64,000 nt of DNA from Myxococcota bacterium (GTDB taxonomy: Bacteria > Myxococcota_A > UBA9160 > SMWR01): contig JBCCEW010000026.1 of the NCBI GenBank assembly GCA_039030075.1, positions 1 to 64,000 of the forward strand, read 5' to 3'. Positions within the stretch are counted from its first letter, which is position 1, and the number at the start of each line of letters is the position of its first letter. Below, piece by piece: positions 61,915 to 64,000 of this stretch. The notes under the pieces were generated by a model, which searched no databases, was not told the DNA's origin, and was given only the letters and a program-made list of their open reading frames with translations. A program made the translations under genes and the position numbers.

Positions 61915-64000
61915 GCGGCGACCTCGCGGGGCGCGCAGACTCCAGCGGGCTCGAGGAGCAGGGTCAGGTGACCATCGACGATCGCGCGGCCGAGCAGCCC
62001 GGGCGCGGACTCTTCGACCTCCTCGAGCTGTACGACCGCGTCCACGGTGTCCACGATCCGGCTGGCGAGAATGCCGCTGCCCGCCTCCTCGCCGCGCGGG
62101 ATCAGGACGAAGAGCTCGCTGGATTCGGAGGGCGTCGGGCCCACCGGAAGACGGTCCTCGAGCCGCACCACGGGGAGGCTGCGTCCGCGGTAGTCCAGGC
62201 ATTCCTGTCCGCCGACGAGTTGGAGGTCCGCCCGCGAGATCCGTTCGAGCCGAAGCACCCGATGCAGGTCGATGGCGAAGTGCTCGCCGGGTGCGTTCGT
62301 GAAGAGCACCAGCTGCCGGCGTTCTGCGCCATGGGCCATGCCCTGCTGTTCCGCGTGTGCCGCGCGGGCGACGAGCTTCGATTCTTCGAGACGCAGCTCC
62401 GCGACGGTCGCCAGGCCCGCAGCATCGAGAATCATGGCGACGCAACCGTCTCCCATGATCGTGGCTCCCGCGTAGATCCCGCACTCGTCAAAAAGGTTCG
62501 AGAGTGGTTTGACCACGACTTCCTCGCTGTCGAGGATCGCGTCGACCACCAGGCCGAAGTGGGCCTCGCCCACCTGCAGGACGACGATCTGCAGGGAGCC
62601 GGCTTCCTCGCCTTCCCCGCCCCGCGGCGGCCCCGCTTCGCGGTTGGGCTCCGGAGACCCGCCGAGGACCTCGGCGAGGCGAACGATGGGAAGCAGGTGC
62701 CCGCGTAGGCGCACCACCTCGGCATCGTTGACGTGGGCGAGCCGGCGTTCGTGATCCTCGGCCCGAACCCGGATCAACTCGACGAGATTCACCTGGGGGA
62801 TCGCGAAGCGCTCTCCGTCCGCGGACACGATCAGCGAAGGGATGATCGCAAGCGTGAGGGGAAGCCGGATCGTCAGCTTCGACCCTTGGCCCGGCTCGCT
62901 CTCGAGATCGATCTTCCCGCCCAGGCGGGCGATATTCGTCTTCACGACGTCCATGCCGACGCCGCGTCCGGAAACGTCGGTCACCTTCTTCTTCGTGGTG
63001 AAGCCAGCCGCGAAGATCAGCATCCGCGCCTTGTTGTCGCTCAGGGCGTTCGCTTCTTCTCGCGTCAGCACGCCGCGCTCCACGGCCACCTGACGGGTCT
63101 TCGCCGGGTCGATGCCGGCGCCGTCGTCCTCGATCTCGATGTGGACCTGCCCGCCCTCGTGGAACGCCCGTAGGGTGATCTGCCCCTGGCGCGGCTTCCC
63201 CGCGGCTTCGCGGAGGTCGGGCGTCTCGATCCCGTGATCGAGCGCGTTGCGGATCAGATGCGTCAGCGGGTCGGAGAGCAGCTCGACGATGGACTTGTCG
63301 AGCTCGACGTCCGACCCCTCGATCGAGAGATCGACCTCCTTGGAGAGGGAGCGCGAGAGGTCGCGCACGATCCGCGTGAATTTGTTGAAGACCAGGCCCA
63401 TCGCCTGCATCCGCGTATTGACGATGTTGCCCTGGAGCTCGCTCGTGATCTGGTCGAGATCCTGGAGCACTGCGTTCGTGGTCGAGTCGGCGGTCTTCGC
63501 GACGCAGCGGAGGAGCTGGTTGCGCGAGAGCACCAGTTCTCCTGCCAGATTCATCAGCCGGTCCAGCAGCCGGACGTTCACTCGGACGGATTCGGTGGCA
63601 GGAGCGGAACCGCTCGTTGGCTGCACGGCGCTGGCCGACTCGCTGGGCGCCGTCGCCTCCGTGGGGGCACCTTTCGGGTCCGACGCGGAAGGCGCTGTAG
63701 CGGGCGGCTTCTTGGGGCGCGAGGCCGGCTTCGCCACGGGGAACACGGCATCGGGGTCGAGCCCGACCTCCTGGGCCAGATCCGCCGGCTCGGCGAGTGC
63801 CTTCACGAGGAGCTCCGAGCCCCCGTCTTCGTGCGCCGCCTCCTGCACCAGATCCGCGCAGGTCGTGAGCCGCTCGCGGAAGGCGCTGCTCCAGGGGTCG
63901 TCGGCGAGCTGGTCCGCCGTCAGTCGAATGCGAAGGAGCCGCTGGCCGAAGCGTCGCGCGTCCTTCCACTGCTCTCGGGTGGCGGTCAGCACGAAGTCGC
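61911..64000 (-). CDS. cheA: Chemotaxis histidine kinase CheA (partial, 5' end outside)
   Basis: The gene runs off the right edge; the window holds the last 695 codons. It includes a helical region near the N-terminal side and a Pro/Ala linker, the dimerisation P3 (LLDRLMNLAGELVLSRNQLL), the H/G nucleotide-binding motifs of P4 (DPLTHLIRNALDHGIE, DDGAGID, FTTKKKVTDVSGRGVGMDVV) and two CheW-like domains at the C-terminus (about 380-510 and 550-690). The Hpt domain with the phospho-His would be outside. The stop overlaps cheW as GTGA, so this heads the cluster. Confidence 0.96.
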   Translation of the reverse strand, partial: DFVLTATREQWKDARRFGQRLLRIRLTADQLADDPWSSAFRERLTTCADLVQEAAHEDGGSELLVKALAEPADLAQEVGLDPDAVFPVAKPASRPKKPPATAPSASDPKGAPTEATAPSESASAVQPTSGSAPATESVRVNVRLLDRLMNLAGELVLSRNQLLRCVAKTADSTTNAVLQDLDQITSELQGNIVNTRMQAMGLVFNKFTRIVRDLSRSLSKEVDLSIEGSDVELDKSIVELLSDPLTHLIRNALDHGIETPDLREAAGKPRQGQITLRAFHEGGQVHIEIEDDGAGIDPAKTRQVAVERGVLTREEANALSDNKARMLIFAAGFTTKKKVTDVSGRGVGMDVVKTNIARLGGKIDLESEPGQGSKLTIRLPLTLAIIPSLIVSADGERFAIPQVNLVELIRVRAEDHERRLAHVNDAEVVRLRGHLLPIVRLAEVLGGSPEPNREAGPPRGGEGEEAGSLQIVVLQVGEAHFGLVVDAILDSEEVVVKPLSNLFDECGIYAGATIMGDGCVAMILDAAGLATVAELRLEESKLVARAAHAEQQGMAHGAERRQLVLFTNAPGEHFAIDLHRVLRLERISRADLQLVGGQECLDYRGRSLPVVRLEDRLPVGPTPSESSELFVLIPRGEEAGSGILASRIVDTVDAVVQLEEVEESAPGLLGRAIVDGHLTLLLEPAGVCAPREVAA

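Overview
The window reads as a piece of chromosome from a high-GC, Gram-negative bacterium. It encodes a TolC-type outer-membrane channel, a Wza-like export lipoprotein, several lipobox proteins and two periplasm-spanning efflux systems. GC is high throughout, by eye near 70%, with only short AT-rich patches in intergenic spaces. A receiver-PilZ fusion, an exosortase-type (PEP-CTERM) C-terminus, a CPBP protease of the exosortase-linked kind and an ECF sigma/NrsF pair together suggest a deltaproteobacterial or Myxococcota-like lineage. That placement is inference; no rRNA is present to test it. I see no phage, IS element, CRISPR array or plasmid gene.

Layout. 1-1625: end of a PEP-CTERM protein, an unknown membrane protein, and an initiator tRNA with a terminator. 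1906-7386: a DUF4124-like secreted protein, then a leftward block of GHL10 lipoprotein, queA, tgt, a lipoprotein and a receiver-PilZ regulator. 7495-11025: a lytic transglycosylase, a PfkB-type kinase and a small membrane-anchored protein. 11068-16352: a UDPGP pyrophosphorylase overlapping an FYDLN zinc-ribbon protein with a Lys/Ala-rich N-terminus, a double zinc-ribbon membrane protein, and a clan GH-A glycosidase with a sorting-type tail. 16357-19306: a universal stress protein divergent from a Kef-type antiporter. 19472-26057: a tightly overlapping RND efflux operon whose first gene fuses a periplasmic binding domain to a TolC channel. 26235-28215: a spondin-domain protein, an ECF sigma factor and its NrsF-type anti-sigma. 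28221-33169: a STAS-like protein, then an ABC ATPase/permease/HlyD exporter.

33361-44458 is a surface-polysaccharide region: AlgI-like O-acyltransferase, SGNH partner, thrombospondin type 3 repeat protein, methyltransferase, O-antigen-ligase-like protein, glycosyltransferase, sulfotransferase, UDP-xylose synthase and GalE. It probably works with the Wza-like protein at 52724. 44579-50226 carries housekeeping genes (YfgM-like, der, miaA, mutL). 50418-55344 holds an NtrC-type protein without the sigma-54 contact loop, a nitrilase-family amidase, an FHA protein, Wza, a LOG-family protein, a small helical protein and the CPBP protease. 55502-64000 is a leftward chemotaxis operon, cheA-cheW-mcp-cheB-cheR-HDOD-cheX, in which most neighbours overlap by 4 bp.

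The most unusual items are the binding-protein::TolC fusion in an RND operon with an altered proton relay, the GAFTGA-less NtrC-like regulator with an inverted repeat upstream, the traces of an exosortase sorting system, and the CheX/HDOD pair built into the chemotaxis operon. I did not find a system I can confidently call new.
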